64,000 bases of DNA from Rhodocyclales bacterium (GCA_026399435.1 JAPLQX010000019.1:154557-218556), one strand, 5' to 3'. Shown: positions 45,804 through 56,461, numbered from the stretch's first letter. Notes: generated by a model from the letters alone, not told the origin. Translations and numbers: made by a program.

Positions 45804-46366
45804 GTGGCCTCCCTGCCGAGGCCGGTCTGTCCTGCGCCTTCCGGCCAGCGCCCGTTTATCGCGGCATCGAGACTCTTGCAGAATTCGGAAACTCCCTGGA
45901 TCGCCAGCAGCAATCCAGTCAATGGCATCGCGGCCTTGAAGGGCCAGGTGATCGGCATCCAGGGGCTGCTGACGAAGCGTTCGCCCGTCATGAAGGCCTT
46001 GGCGAAGTAATCCCAGCCGTACCACAGAAATATCGCGGCGAAGGGCATGAACATCACGATGTAACAAAGCGCATCGACGATACCCTGGGTGCGCGGCGAC
46101 CATTCGCCATAGAGCGAGTCGGTGCGGATGTGTCCCTTGCGTTGCAGCGTGTAGGCCGACCCGAGCATGAAGAAGGAGCCATAGAGCATGAAGGTCATGT
46201 CGTATGCCCACAGCGTCGGGGAATCGAATACGTAGCGCGCCACGACCTCGTATACGAGCGACAACACCATGGGGATGATCAGCCAGGCGGTCAGCTTGCC
46301 GGACCAGATGGCGACGGGATCGAGCGCATGCGCGATCCGCAGCAGTTTTGAGGGATGTCCGGTCAT
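45800..46366 (-). CDS. TRAP transporter small permease (DctQ family)
   Basis: Four TM protein; VARYVFDSPTLWAYDMTFMLYGSFFMLGSAYTLQRKGHIRTDSLY. Confidence 0.9.
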   Translation of the reverse strand: MTGHPSKLLRIAHALDPVAIWSGKLTAWLIIPMVLSLVYEVVARYVFDSPTLWAYDMTFMLYGSFFMLGSAYTLQRKGHIRTDSLYGEWSPRTQGIVDALCYIVMFMPFAAIFLWYGWDYFAKAFMTGERFVSSPWMPITWPFKAAMPLTGLLLAIQGVSEFCKSLDAAINGRWPEGAGQTGLGREAT

Positions 46367-46453
46367 AAGTCCTGTATCCGAGAGTAATCCAGCAGGTTGA
46401 ATGCGGTGCACGGCCATGACCGTGCACCGCTCAGATCGCGCTTCGTGGCGAGC

Positions 46454-47566
46454 TTATTTGGTGCCTAGCGCTTCGGCGCCAAGGCTGTAATACAGCCCGT
46501 TGATCTTGGTCCAGTAGGGCACCACGATCTTGGCATAGGCGCGTTGCGATTCCAGAACTTCCTTGAACAAGGGATTGCGTGCCGCCTCGCGGTCATACAC
46601 CACATTGGTTGCCTTGAGGAAGGCCGAGAAGAACTCCTTCGGCGTGTCATGCACGATGACCTTGTGATCCTTCTGCAGCTTTTCCAGCGCCTTTGCATTG
46701 CGATCCACGTTGAAGGCATAGGTTTCCGTGATGGTCGCCATCACAGCGCCCTCGATCACCGCCTTCAGGTCTGCCGGCAGCTTGTTCCAGACGGTCTTGT
46801 TGATCAGTATCTCGCCGACGTCCGACGACTGGTGCATGCCCTGCAGGTAGTAGTGCTTGAACACATTGTGGAAGCCGAGGATCATGTCGTCGGCCGGGCC
46901 GATCCATTCCGCCGCGTCGATGACGCCGCGCTGTGCGGCCGGAACGATCTCGCCGCCCGGCATGGCGACGGCGTTGATCCCCATTTCCTTGAAAATCTCT
47001 CCCGTCAATCCGGGGGGCGAGCGGTATTTCATCTTCTTCATGTCGGCGATCGAACTGATCGGCGTCTTGAACCAGCCGAACGGATCCGGGCCCATCGGTT
47101 GCATCATGAAGGGCTTGATGTTCATCTTCAGGCCGCTCTCATACAGCTTCTCGTAGAGCGCATTGCCGCCCCCCTGCGACAGCCAGGCCATATGCGATAT
47201 CTGGTCCATGCCGGTGCCGGCGCCTGCGGCCGGATTCGAGAACAGGGCGGCCGCGCTGTTCTTGCCCGACCAATAGTGCGTCCAGGCAAAACCGCCATCG
47301 ACCACGCCCTTGTCTACCGCGTCGAGGATCTCGAAGGCATTGACCACCGCGCCGTCAGGCAGGATGTCCATCTTGATGCGGCCGTTGGACATCTTGTCCA
47401 CGCGGTCGGCAAAGCGCTTCATCAGGTCGAAGTAGATGCTCGCGGTCGGAACCGCTGTCTGGATTTTCATCCGCGTCACTTGCTGGGCCTGCGCCATGCC
47501 GCCGGCGGCGACCAGCATTGCCGCGACGGCCCCCACCAAGAGTTTCCGTATCAAAGTCGCCATCAT
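46454..47566 (-). CDS. TRAP transporter substrate-binding protein (DctP family)
   Basis: KIQTAVPTASIYFDLMKRFADRVDKMSNGRIKMDILPDGAVVNAFEILDAVDKGVVDGGFAW; DctP-type. Confidence 0.93.
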   Translation of the reverse strand: MMATLIRKLLVGAVAAMLVAAGGMAQAQQVTRMKIQTAVPTASIYFDLMKRFADRVDKMSNGRIKMDILPDGAVVNAFEILDAVDKGVVDGGFAWTHYWSGKNSAAALFSNPAAGAGTGMDQISHMAWLSQGGGNALYEKLYESGLKMNIKPFMMQPMGPDPFGWFKTPISSIADMKKMKYRSPPGLTGEIFKEMGINAVAMPGGEIVPAAQRGVIDAAEWIGPADDMILGFHNVFKHYYLQGMHQSSDVGEILINKTVWNKLPADLKAVIEGAVMATITETYAFNVDRNAKALEKLQKDHKVIVHDTPKEFFSAFLKATNVVYDREAARNPLFKEVLESQRAYAKIVVPYWTKINGLYYSLGAEALGTK

Positions 47567-47635
47567 TGCCTCCTCCGTTATGTAATTAAAACCGGAACCC
47601 CAGACCCGTCGGGTCATGACGGCTCCACTATTGCC

Positions 47636-49246
47636 TTATGGGCAATTCCTTGCTGCAGCATCTTCACGAATCATGTCGGCGGCCTTTTCGGCGATCATTA
47701 TGGTGGGCGCGTTGGTGTTGCCCGAGACGATCTCCGGCATGATGGAAGCATCCACCACGCGCAGCCCGAAAATGCCGTGCACCTTGAGGCGCTCATCGAC
47801 CACCGCCAGCGGATCATTGCCCATCTTGCAGGTGCCCGCCGGGTGATAGATGGTTTGGCTGTAGCGTCTTGCGGCATCCAGCAATTCCTCGTCCGTCTGG
47901 AACTGGGCGCCCGGAACAAATTCGGAAAGAATGTGCGGAGCAAGAGCGGGCGCTTGTGCAATACGGCGGGCCAGCTTGATGCCACCGATCACCACCGGAA
48001 AATCCCGTTCATCCGACAGGTAATTCGGCTGGATCGCGGGATACACCACGACATTCGCCGACCGAATCTGAATGCGTCCCCGACTGAAGGGACGCAACTG
48101 GCAGACCGAGGAGGTAAAAGCGGAAAACCGATGCGCTCCTTCACCCGGCTTGTCGGCGCTCAAGGGCTGCATATGGAACTGGATGTCCGGCCGGGTCACA
48201 CTCGGGCCGGAGCGCGTAAAGATGGCGACCTGGCTCGCTGCCAGCGTCAGCGGACCGGTACGCGACAACACGTACTGCATCCCGATCCACAACTTGTTGA
48301 GCGGATTATTGACCTCGTCGTTCAAGGTGCGCTCGCGGGTCTTGAAGACCAGTCTCACCTGTAGATGATCCTGGAGATTTTCTCCGACGCCCGGCAGGTC
48401 CAGCACTACCGGCACGCCTACGCGCCACAGAAGATCGGCGGGGCCGACGCCTGAACATTGCAGAATCTGGGGCGAACCGATTGCGCCGGCCGACAGTATC
48501 ACTTCCGCTTTCGCCGTCGCCTGCCGCAGTTGCCCGCGCTGCATGAATTCGACACCGACGGCACGCCTGCCGTCGAACAGCACCCGTGTGGTCTGCGCAC
48601 GGGTTTCAACCGTCAGATTCGGGCGTCGCCGTGCCGGCTTCAGGAAGCCCTTGGCCGTACTCCAGCGGAAGCCCCGGTGGGCGGTTTGCTGGAAATAGCT
48701 CACTCCTTCCTGTTCGGCGCCATTCGGATCATCGTTGAAGGGAATGCCGAGTTCCATGGCTGCCTTGACGAAGTGATCGGCAATCGGGCGGTTCAGCCGA
48801 AGATCCGAAACCTTCTGTGGCCCGCCGATTCCGTGATACTCATTGGCCCCGCGCTCCTGATCTTCCGACTTCCTGAAATAGGGCAGCACATCGTCGTAAC
48901 TCCAGCCCTTGTTTCCCAACCCCGCCCAGCGATCGTAGTCGGCCCGCTGGCCGCGGATGTACAGCAAGCCGTTGAGGGAACTGGATCCGCCCAGCACCTT
49001 GCCCCGCGGCCACTGAAGCTGACGATTGGCGATGCCCGGATCCGGCTCGGTGACATAGCACCAGTCCAGCTTCGGGTCATGCATCGTCTTGAAGTAGCCC
49101 ACCGGAACATGGATCCAGGGATTCCAGTCTTCACCACCGGCCTCGAGGAGCAGAACATGATTTCGAGGGTCCTCCGACAACCGATTAGCGAGGACACAGC
49201 CTGCTGATCCGGCGCCGACTACGATGTAGTCGAAATCGAAGGACAT
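47636..49246 (-). CDS. GMC family FAD-dependent oxidoreductase
   Basis: [117 protein letters not shown]. Confidence 0.95.
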   Translation of the reverse strand: MSFDFDYIVVGAGSAGCVLANRLSEDPRNHVLLLEAGGEDWNPWIHVPVGYFKTMHDPKLDWCYVTEPDPGIANRQLQWPRGKVLGGSSSLNGLLYIRGQRADYDRWAGLGNKGWSYDDVLPYFRKSEDQERGANEYHGIGGPQKVSDLRLNRPIADHFVKAAMELGIPFNDDPNGAEQEGVSYFQQTAHRGFRWSTAKGFLKPARRRPNLTVETRAQTTRVLFDGRRAVGVEFMQRGQLRQATAKAEVILSAGAIGSPQILQCSGVGPADLLWRVGVPVVLDLPGVGENLQDHLQVRLVFKTRERTLNDEVNNPLNKLWIGMQYVLSRTGPLTLAASQVAIFTRSGPSVTRPDIQFHMQPLSADKPGEGAHRFSAFTSSVCQLRPFSRGRIQIRSANVVVYPAIQPNYLSDERDFPVVIGGIKLARRIAQAPALAPHILSEFVPGAQFQTDEELLDAARRYSQTIYHPAGTCKMGNDPLAVVDERLKVHGIFGLRVVDASIMPEIVSGNTNAPTIMIAEKAADMIREDAAARNCP

Positions 49247-49504
49247 TTCGTGCGTTCTCCTCTTTGTACGGTTCCGTTGAGCCGAACCATCTTATGAATA
49301 TGGAACGATATGTTTCAATAGTGCAGAACTGAACTATCTTCAACATCGGTCTCTGCTGCAAGAAAAATCGATAGGCAAGCGGGTAAATGAAACGGAATCC
49401 GAATCTATGACGTCAAAATCGTGATTGACCTTGCTTGCGGCAGAGGTTTTCGACGGCGCGTACAGGCCGACCGATTGCCCGGCATCGCGCAATGACAGCT
49501 GTTT

Positions 49505-49525
49505 CGCCGTGTCGCCAGCGCCGAC
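49505..49525 (-). repeat. dispersed short repeat, copy f
   Basis: Reverse complement GTCGGCGCTGGCGACACGGCG, identical over 21 bp to copy e. Confidence 0.7.
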
Positions 49526-49568
49526 TCCTCTTGTATGCTTCGACTTTTCACCCATTCCCGCACCCGCC

Positions 49569-50873
49569 ATGCCCCTGACCGCCCAAGCCCGCAAGACTGC
49601 ACAAGAACTGATCGCCTTCATCGACGCCAGCCCCAGCCCCTGGCACGCGGTGGTGAGTGTCGAGGAGCGCCTGCTGGCGCGGGGCTTCACCCGGCTGGAG
49701 GAGGGCGAGCGCTGGCAGCTTGCGCCGGGCGGGCGTTACTACACGGTGCGCGGTGGCGCGTCGCTGATTGCCTTCGTGATGGGCAGCCGGCCGCTGGCGG
49801 AAACCGGTTTTCGCATCGTCGGCGCCCATACCGATTCACCGGGGCTGCGCCTCAAGCCGCGGGCGGCCATCGCCGGCGACGGCTTGCTGCGCCTGGGGGT
49901 GGAGGTGTATGGCGGGCCGATACTGGCCACCTTTACCGACCGCGACCTGAGCCTCGCCGGGCGCGTCGTGATGCGCACGGCGGCGGGGCCGCAGACGCGG
50001 CTGCTGCGCTTCGAGCAGCCGCTGGTGCGGCTGCCCAACCTGGCGATCCACATGAATCGCGAGGTGAATGAGCAGGGCCTGAAGCTCAACAAGCAGACCG
50101 AGCTGCCGCTGATCCTCGGCCAGTTGGGCGAAGAGGAAGATGCCGAAGCCCGCCTGCGCAAGCTGCTGGCGGACGCGGTGCAGGGAGAGGCGTCCGATCT
50201 GCTGAGCTGGGAGCTGGCGGTCTATGACGTGCAGAAGGGCTGCCTGTGGGGCGCGGACGAGGAGTTCATCGCCGACAGCCAGTTGGACAACCTGGCGTCC
50301 TGCCATGCGGCGATCGCCGCGCTGATGGCGGCCGAGCAGCCGACGTCGACCTGCGTGGCGGCCCTGTTCGACCACGAGGAGGTCGGCAGCGAGAGCGCCG
50401 CCGGGGCCGGCGGCAGCTTCGTCACCGACGTGCTGGCGCGCATCGGCCTGCAGGCGGGCCTCGACGGCGAGGACAGTCTTCGCGCGATGGCCCGGAGCTT
50501 CTTCATCAGCGCCGACATGGCGCATGCCTGGCAGCCGAATTTCCCCGCTGCCTACGAGCCCGACCACAAGGTGATGATGAACGGCGGGCCGGTGATCAAG
50601 ACCAACGCCAGCCAGCGTTACAGTACCCAGGCGGAGACGGCGGCGCGCTTCATGGGCCTGTGCGAGCAGGCCGGCGTGCCTTGCCAGCAGTACGCGCATC
50701 GCACCGACCTGGGCTGCGGCAGCACCATCGGTCCGATCGTCGCCGCACGCCTGGGCATCGCCAGCGTGGATGTCGGCTCGCCCATGTGGGCGATGCACAG
50801 CGCCCGCGAGAGCGCCGGTGCGCATGATCAGGCCTGCATGATCGCCGCGCTGACGGCGGCATTTGGCAGCTGA
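49569..50873 (+). CDS. M18 family aminopeptidase
   Basis: AQELIAFIDASPSPWHAVVSVEERLLARGFTRLEE, IVGAHTDSPGLRLKP, FDHEEVGSESAAGA, DMAHAWQPNFPAAYEPDHKVMMNGGPVIK. Confidence 0.95.
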   Translation: MPLTAQARKTAQELIAFIDASPSPWHAVVSVEERLLARGFTRLEEGERWQLAPGGRYYTVRGGASLIAFVMGSRPLAETGFRIVGAHTDSPGLRLKPRAAIAGDGLLRLGVEVYGGPILATFTDRDLSLAGRVVMRTAAGPQTRLLRFEQPLVRLPNLAIHMNREVNEQGLKLNKQTELPLILGQLGEEEDAEARLRKLLADAVQGEASDLLSWELAVYDVQKGCLWGADEEFIADSQLDNLASCHAAIAALMAAEQPTSTCVAALFDHEEVGSESAAGAGGSFVTDVLARIGLQAGLDGEDSLRAMARSFFISADMAHAWQPNFPAAYEPDHKVMMNGGPVIKTNASQRYSTQAETAARFMGLCEQAGVPCQQYAHRTDLGCGSTIGPIVAARLGIASVDVGSPMWAMHSARESAGAHDQACMIAALTAAFGS

Positions 50874-50927
50874 GCGGCGCGGCTTGATGGGCGCAGTTGC
50901 CTGCCCGCGCTTCGTTGCTCGCCTGCT

Positions 50928-51644
50928 TCAGATCGTCCTGCCCTCACCAGCCTCTTCGTAAGTCTTTCCGTCGCGGATGTGATAAATGCGACGGAAGGTC
51001 GGGATGATTTTTTCGTCGTGGGTGACGACGATGATCGCGGTCTGATATTGCTGCGCCATCTGGTTGAGGATGTGCATCACCGTCAGCGCGCGCTCGCTGT
51101 CCAGCGGCGCGGTCGGTTCGTCGGCGAGGATTACCGGCGGCTGGTTGGCCAGCGCCCGTGCGATGGCCACGCGTTGCTGCTCGCCACCGGAAAGTTCCGA
51201 CACCGCGGCGCCGGCGCGGTGGGCAACGTCCAGTGCCTGCAGCAGTTCCAGCGCCCGCTGGCGTGCGATGCCGTTGCCTTTGCCGGCCAGCATCAGCGAC
51301 AGGGCGACGTTGTCGGTCACGTCGAGAAACGGGATCAGGTAGGGTGCCTGGAAGACGAAGCCGATGCGATCGCGGCGCAAGGCCCGCAAGTCGTCGATCT
51401 GCCAGCCGGAGGCGCTGCCGTCGTAAATGTTCTGGCCGCCCAGTTGCATGCGACCGCCGGTGGGTTCGATTACCGCGCCCAGGCATTTCAGCAGGGTGGA
51501 CTTGCCCGAGCCGCTCGGCCCCACCAGGCCCACCACCTCGCCCGGCGCAATGCTCATGTCCACGCCTTTCAGCGCATCCACGGCGGTGTCGCCGCTGCCG
51601 TAGCGCTTGGTCAGGCCCTCGATATGGATTGCCGGCAAGGTCAT
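50928..51644 (-). CDS. ABC transporter ATP-binding protein (LolD/MacB type)
   Basis: GPSGSGKSTLLKCL, ELSGGEQQRVAIARALANQPPVILADEPTAPLD. Confidence 0.93.
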   Translation of the reverse strand: MTLPAIHIEGLTKRYGSGDTAVDALKGVDMSIAPGEVVGLVGPSGSGKSTLLKCLGAVIEPTGGRMQLGGQNIYDGSASGWQIDDLRALRRDRIGFVFQAPYLIPFLDVTDNVALSLMLAGKGNGIARQRALELLQALDVAHRAGAAVSELSGGEQQRVAIARALANQPPVILADEPTAPLDSERALTVMHILNQMAQQYQTAIIVVTHDEKIIPTFRRIYHIRDGKTYEEAGEGRTI

Positions 51645-51645
51645 G

Positions 51646-52839
51646 TCAGCCGCCTATCGCCGTGGCCGGATCGACGCGCAGGGCGGCGCGGATGGCGACG
51701 ATGCTGGCGAGGGTGCAGATCAGCATGACGGCGAGGAATCCGCTCACCGCGTCGCCGGTTTCCAGCAGCACGTACTTGGGGAAGTAGGGCGCCCACAGAG
51801 TCGCCACCGCCTTGCCGACGATGAATCCGGCCAGGCCGAGGCCCAGCGCCTCTTGCAGGATCATCCCGGCGATGGTGCGGTTGGGGGTGCCGATCAGCTT
51901 GAGCACGGCGATCTCGCGGATCTTGCCCAGTGTCATGGTGTAGATGATGAAGGACACGATGGCGCCGCTGACGATTGCAAGAATTACCAGGAACATGGCG
52001 ATCTGTTTCGCCGAGGTGGCGATCAGCTTGGCGATCAGGATTTCTTCCATCTGCGCGCGCGTGTAGGCCTGGAGGCGCTTCCAGCGGCGGATCGATTCGG
52101 CCACCAGGTTCTCGTCCCAGCCCGGCGCCACCTGGACCAGCACAGCGTTGACATTGTGGTTGGCCGATTGGCTGGCGATCACGGCGTCGAGCAGGCCGGG
52201 CACATTGGGGCGGTTGAGGCCGGGGTTGGCGGCAGTGCGGGCGCGGTCGTTGATGATGGCGTCGTTGTCCTTGAGGAACTGCGCCTCCTGGGCATCCTTG
52301 AGCGGGATAAAGATCATCGGGTCGCCGCTGGCCGACACCATGCGGCGGGTGAGGCCCACCACGGTGTAGTCGTGACGGCGCACGCGGACTTCTTCGTTCA
52401 GTAGAAAGCCGGTCTTTTCGTCGGCGACGGCCTCGTAATGCGAGCGGGTGATCGGGCGTCCGGCGATCAGGTTGGTCGGTTCACCCGGATGGCCGGGCTC
52501 GAAGCCGACCACCATGACGCGTACGTCGTCATCGCCGCGGCGGGCCTGCATGGTCAGGTAGGTGACATTGCCGGTGGCGGCCACGCCCGGCAGTCCGGCG
52601 ATGCCGCGCCAGCTGTCGTCATGCAGGGTGGATGGCTCGGCGTAGGGGCCGAGGGTGTCGCGCTGTACTACCCACAGGTCGGCGCCGCTGTTGGTCAGCA
52701 GCATGCGGGCATCTTCCACCATGCCGCGGTAAATGCCCGCCATCGAGAGCGTGACGCCGATCAGCAGCCCCAGCCCGGCCCCGGTGAAAACGTATTTCCC
52801 CCAGGAATGGAGGATGTCGCGGCCGGCCAGGCTGATCAT
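51646..52839 (-). CDS. ABC transporter permease (MacB/FtsX type)
   Basis: Extracytoplasmic domain between TM segments; TMTLGKIREIAVLKLIGTPNRTIAGMILQEA. Confidence 0.9.
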   Translation of the reverse strand: MISLAGRDILHSWGKYVFTGAGLGLLIGVTLSMAGIYRGMVEDARMLLTNSGADLWVVQRDTLGPYAEPSTLHDDSWRGIAGLPGVAATGNVTYLTMQARRGDDDVRVMVVGFEPGHPGEPTNLIAGRPITRSHYEAVADEKTGFLLNEEVRVRRHDYTVVGLTRRMVSASGDPMIFIPLKDAQEAQFLKDNDAIINDRARTAANPGLNRPNVPGLLDAVIASQSANHNVNAVLVQVAPGWDENLVAESIRRWKRLQAYTRAQMEEILIAKLIATSAKQIAMFLVILAIVSGAIVSFIIYTMTLGKIREIAVLKLIGTPNRTIAGMILQEALGLGLAGFIVGKAVATLWAPYFPKYVLLETGDAVSGFLAVMLICTLASIVAIRAALRVDPATAIGG

Positions 52840-54005
52840 CTGGCAGCGCTCTCCACCGCGCGCAATTTTTCACCGCCGCGCAACTCCGCGGCGCTATGCA
52901 GGATGACTTCGTCGCCGCGGGCGAGCCCGTCGAGAATCTGCGTCCGCCCGTCCAGGGTCTGCGCGCCGATGCGCACCGGAACGAAGGTCGCCTTGCCGTC
53001 TACGCTGCGCCAGACACCGGTTTGCTGGCGACCTTGCCGGATGGCCGCGGTGGGAACGCTCAGTGCAGCGGTCACCAGCGGCAGGCGGATCGCGACCTCG
53101 GTCAGCTCGCCGACCGAAAGGCCGGCGGGCAGGCTGTCGAAGGCGATATCGACCACTCTTTCCTCGGCGACACTGTCGCTGTTCAACTCGATGCGCACCA
53201 CCTTGCCGCTTAGCGGCTGGCCGGGACGCGAACGCAACACGATCTCGGCGGGCTGGCCCAGCGCGATGCTCTGGGCGCGTCCCTGATCAATGCGGGATTT
53301 GATCCAGATGCTGGCCGGATCGATCAGGCGCAGCACCGATTGGCCGGCGATGACGGTAGAGCCCGGCTCGGCGTCGCGCGCCGACACCAGGCCGTCGATC
53401 GGGCTCGACAGCCGGTACTGGGCGCGCTGCTTGCCGACGCCGGCACGGTCGGCACCGAGCCGCTCGTAGTCGCGCCGGGCTGCTATCAGGGCCGCATCGC
53501 CGGCCGCCAGCGACGCCTTGGCGGCATTGGCTTCGTGCTGTTTGGCGTCTGCGGCTTCCTGGCTGACGAAATTCTTCTGCCGCAAATCGCGGAAGCGTGC
53601 GGCGCTGGCCGCGGCCAGTTCGTTGCGGCTTTTCGCCTCGTTCAACTGCGCGGCGGCAACATCGACGCTGCTGGCCGCACGCTGCAGCGCATTGGCGGCG
53701 CTGGCCATGCGCTCGTCGAGATCGACCGGATCAAGTTCCGCCAGCAGTTGTCCGGCCTTGACCTCGTCGCCATGGTCCGCCAGTACCCTGACGACGCGGC
53801 TGGCCACCGTGGGGCCGATCATGTAGCTGCGGCGGGCTTCGACGGTACCGATGCCGAACACCTTGGGTGCGAGGTCGCCCTGTTCGACCCGCGCCACAGT
53901 CACCTTCATGCCCGCGAGCGGCCCATTGAGCAACACGGCGACAATCATGCTCACAACGAGCAGCAGCGCGAGGGCGAACAGCAGGAGTTTCTTGGGCGAC
54001 TTCAT
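52836..54005 (-). CDS. HlyD/RND-type periplasmic adaptor subunit
   Basis: N-terminal TM; VLADHGDEVKAGQLLAELDPVDLDERMASA...YRLSSPIDGLVSARDAEPGSTVIAGQSVLRLIDP. Confidence 0.92.
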   Translation of the reverse strand: MKSPKKLLLFALALLLVVSMIVAVLLNGPLAGMKVTVARVEQGDLAPKVFGIGTVEARRSYMIGPTVASRVVRVLADHGDEVKAGQLLAELDPVDLDERMASAANALQRAASSVDVAAAQLNEAKSRNELAAASAARFRDLRQKNFVSQEAADAKQHEANAAKASLAAGDAALIAARRDYERLGADRAGVGKQRAQYRLSSPIDGLVSARDAEPGSTVIAGQSVLRLIDPASIWIKSRIDQGRAQSIALGQPAEIVLRSRPGQPLSGKVVRIELNSDSVAEERVVDIAFDSLPAGLSVGELTEVAIRLPLVTAALSVPTAAIRQGRQQTGVWRSVDGKATFVPVRIGAQTLDGRTQILDGLARGDEVILHSAAELRGGEKLRAVESAAR

Positions 54006-54613
54006 GGACGGGCTCCAATGGCGGAGAGAAATAGCGGAAACATCTTTTTGGCGCGAGCTTCCAGCGTCGCGACACCGTCAGCGAGGGCCGTCTGCATGAC
54101 CAGGCCCTGAATCGTGCCGACGAACATCGCTGCCGCCGAAGGCAGGTCGAGATCGGCAGCGACGGCTTCCGTCGCCTTGGCGGCTTTCAGCAGGGTCAGG
54201 ATGCGCTGGCGATAGGGTTCCATGATTTGCCGGACCTCAGCGCGGGCAGGCGATTCCACCGGCCGCTGCAACTCATGGAAAATCAGCCGGGGCACTGCCG
54301 GATGGGTCGTGACGAAGCGCACATGGGCGCGAAAGATCTCGCCCAGTTGCTCGATGGGCGTAGCCCCGCGTGCCGCGGCCGCGTCGATCTCGGCACGGAA
54401 GCGTTCCCGCACCCAGGCGAGGACAGCGATCCAGATTGCCTCCTTGGAAGGGAAATGGCGAAACAGCGCGCCCTGCGTCAGGCCCACTTCATCGGCAATG
54501 GCCTGGGTGGTGATGCCGTCGGGGCTGGCGAACTGCGCCAGGCGCAGCGCCGCTTCGACTATTTCCTGCTGGCGCAGCACGGTGCTGGAGCGGCGCGGGA
54601 TGGGTTTGTTCAT
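54002..54613 (-). CDS. TetR/AcrR family transcriptional regulator
   Basis: EIVEAALRLAQFASPDGITTQAIADEVGLTQGALFRHFPSKEAIWIAVL; MNKPIPRRSS start at 54613. Confidence 0.92.
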   Translation of the reverse strand: MNKPIPRRSSTVLRQQEIVEAALRLAQFASPDGITTQAIADEVGLTQGALFRHFPSKEAIWIAVLAWVRERFRAEIDAAAARGATPIEQLGEIFRAHVRFVTTHPAVPRLIFHELQRPVESPARAEVRQIMEPYRQRILTLLKAAKATEAVAADLDLPSAAAMFVGTIQGLVMQTALADGVATLEARAKKMFPLFLSAIGARP

Positions 54614-54627
54614 CGATTGCTGGATGC

Positions 54628-54643
54628 AAGTAATTAATTGCTT
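54628..54643. promoter_or_regulatory. candidate TetR operator palindrome
   Basis: AAGTAATTAATTGCTT, one imperfect base pair in a 16-bp palindrome, immediately upstream of tetR-type start. Confidence 0.5.
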
Positions 54644-54797
54644 ACATAGTAACACCTCTTGCCCGATGCCCGCAACAAATGAAATTCGCATGCTTCAGGC
54701 AATGCGAGCGGGGGCTCGAAAAGCTCCCCGGAAGAAGGTCCTCGAACGGGGTTCGATCAGGAGCTCTCGTGCCGCTCCTGGCTGACGGCAGTTCTGT

Positions 54798-56318
54798 CTA
54801 GAGCGTCTTCAAGGCGGCTCGCTTGCGTGGGCGCGTCGCCGTCGATGCCTTCGCTGCCCTGGTTACCGGCGCCTTGCCCTTGGCGGGCGAACGGGGCGCG
54901 GTCCGCGCGGACTTCGGTCGCGCCAGGAAGGCGGTTTCAAGTTCCTGCAATGCATCTGCCGCATACACTGCCAGATGTTGCATGCTCGGCAGCGAGGAAT
55001 GGCATCCGGTGAAGCCGAAATTCATCGAGCCGGCATAACTCTGGCAGGTGATGTTGAGCGCCTGTCCGTGCGTCACGATCGAAGCCGGATAGGTGGCCAC
55101 GAGTTCGGCGCCGCGAAAATACAAGGGCTTGTCCGGCCCCGGCACGTTGGAAATGGTGATGTTGAACATCGGCCGCGTGCGCCCGCCGATGCCCGTCAGC
55201 AGCGTGAGGATGGTCGGGGCCATCAGCAGTATCGTGTATTGCAGCATGGCCTGCTTGGGCAGGCTTTGCACGTGGTTCTTGGCATGGCGGACCGAGTTGC
55301 GGATCGCCTCGATGCGTTCTTTCGCATCGTCGATGTCGGTGCCCAGGGTGGCGATGATGAAGGTGATCGCATTACCGCTGTCTTCATCGTCCTTGGGCCG
55401 CACCGAGACGGGTATGCCGGCGGTCAGGGATTCTTCGGGCAGGCTGTCGCGTTCCTGCAGGAAGCGTCGCAGCGCGCCGCCGCAGATCGCCAGCACGACG
55501 TCATTGAGGGTGCATTGCGCCGCCGTCGCCAGCGTCCGCAGGCGCTCCATCGGAAATTGCTGCGTGGCGAAGCGCCGCTTCTCGCGCACCCGGCCGTTGA
55601 GCACGGAGCGCGGCGAGGCGAAGGGAACGACCAGACCCTCGCCGGTATCACCCACGCGCTTGAGCATCTTGCCAAAGGCCGCGATCAACTGCGGTACCGA
55701 CTGCGCCTGGTCGCGCAGCGCCTGAACCGCTGCGGCAGCCGCATTGGCAACCGTCGGCAGCGGGGCGTCGCGTCCGGGCCACGCAGCGCGCTCGGGGCCC
55801 GAAGCCCAGAACGGCGGGATCTTGAGGCTCCTGGCGCGGTCGGTCGACATCGCTCGCTGCAGCAGCTTCATGCCGCTCACGCCGTCGATGAGCGAGTGGT
55901 GCATCTTGATGAAAATCGCGAAGCGGTCACCTTCGAGCCCTTCGATGATGGTGCATTCCCAGGGCGGTCGACTCAGGTCCAGCGGCGTGCTTTGCAGCCG
56001 GCCGACCAGTTCGCCCAGCTCGCGTTCCCCGCCCGGCCAGGGCAGGGCCGAGTGCCGCACGTGATATTCCAGATCGATGTCGTCGTCCTCGATCCAGACC
56101 GGCATGGGATTCTTGTTGAACGCGTATTTCAGTCGGCGGTTCCAGGGGCTCGCGAACTCGCGGTGGTTGCGAAAGTCGGTCATCATCCGGTGCAGGAAGT
56201 CCCGCGGCGCGCCCTCGGGCAGGCGGAACTGCAGCAGGCCGCCGACATGGTTTGGGGTAGCGCGCGACTCGGTGAACAACCAGGCGGAATCGAGCGGATT
56301 CAGACGAACGGAGCTCAT
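54798..56318 (-). CDS. wax ester synthase/diacylglycerol acyltransferase family O-acyltransferase with basic C-terminal tail
   Basis: MHHSLIDGVSGMKLL (HHxxxDG), MFNITISNVPGPDKPLYFRGAEL; tail RPKSARTAPRSPAKGKAPVTRAAKASTATRPRKRAALKTL. Confidence 0.93.
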   Translation of the reverse strand: MSSVRLNPLDSAWLFTESRATPNHVGGLLQFRLPEGAPRDFLHRMMTDFRNHREFASPWNRRLKYAFNKNPMPVWIEDDDIDLEYHVRHSALPWPGGERELGELVGRLQSTPLDLSRPPWECTIIEGLEGDRFAIFIKMHHSLIDGVSGMKLLQRAMSTDRARSLKIPPFWASGPERAAWPGRDAPLPTVANAAAAAVQALRDQAQSVPQLIAAFGKMLKRVGDTGEGLVVPFASPRSVLNGRVREKRRFATQQFPMERLRTLATAAQCTLNDVVLAICGGALRRFLQERDSLPEESLTAGIPVSVRPKDDEDSGNAITFIIATLGTDIDDAKERIEAIRNSVRHAKNHVQSLPKQAMLQYTILLMAPTILTLLTGIGGRTRPMFNITISNVPGPDKPLYFRGAELVATYPASIVTHGQALNITCQSYAGSMNFGFTGCHSSLPSMQHLAVYAADALQELETAFLARPKSARTAPRSPAKGKAPVTRAAKASTATRPRKRAALKTL

Positions 56319-56461
56319 CGTGTCAAACCTCCTTTGCGCGGCGATCTTTTGCCATGACGGGGAGTCATTCTATTTGACCGGGCAGCACTGCGCCTCGTTG
56401 CCCGCTTTTGCGCTGTCGACACGCGGTCGACAGATTGTGCGCGAACTTCGGGTGAGGCAGC

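Noticed and set aside
44493-46427. 644-aa extension of DctM frame
   Set aside because: The upstream part overlaps dctQ in another frame; DctM homology begins at MSNELF (45803).
46544-48364. 606-aa plus-strand ORF
   Set aside because: Antisense to dctP and GMC oxidoreductase genes.
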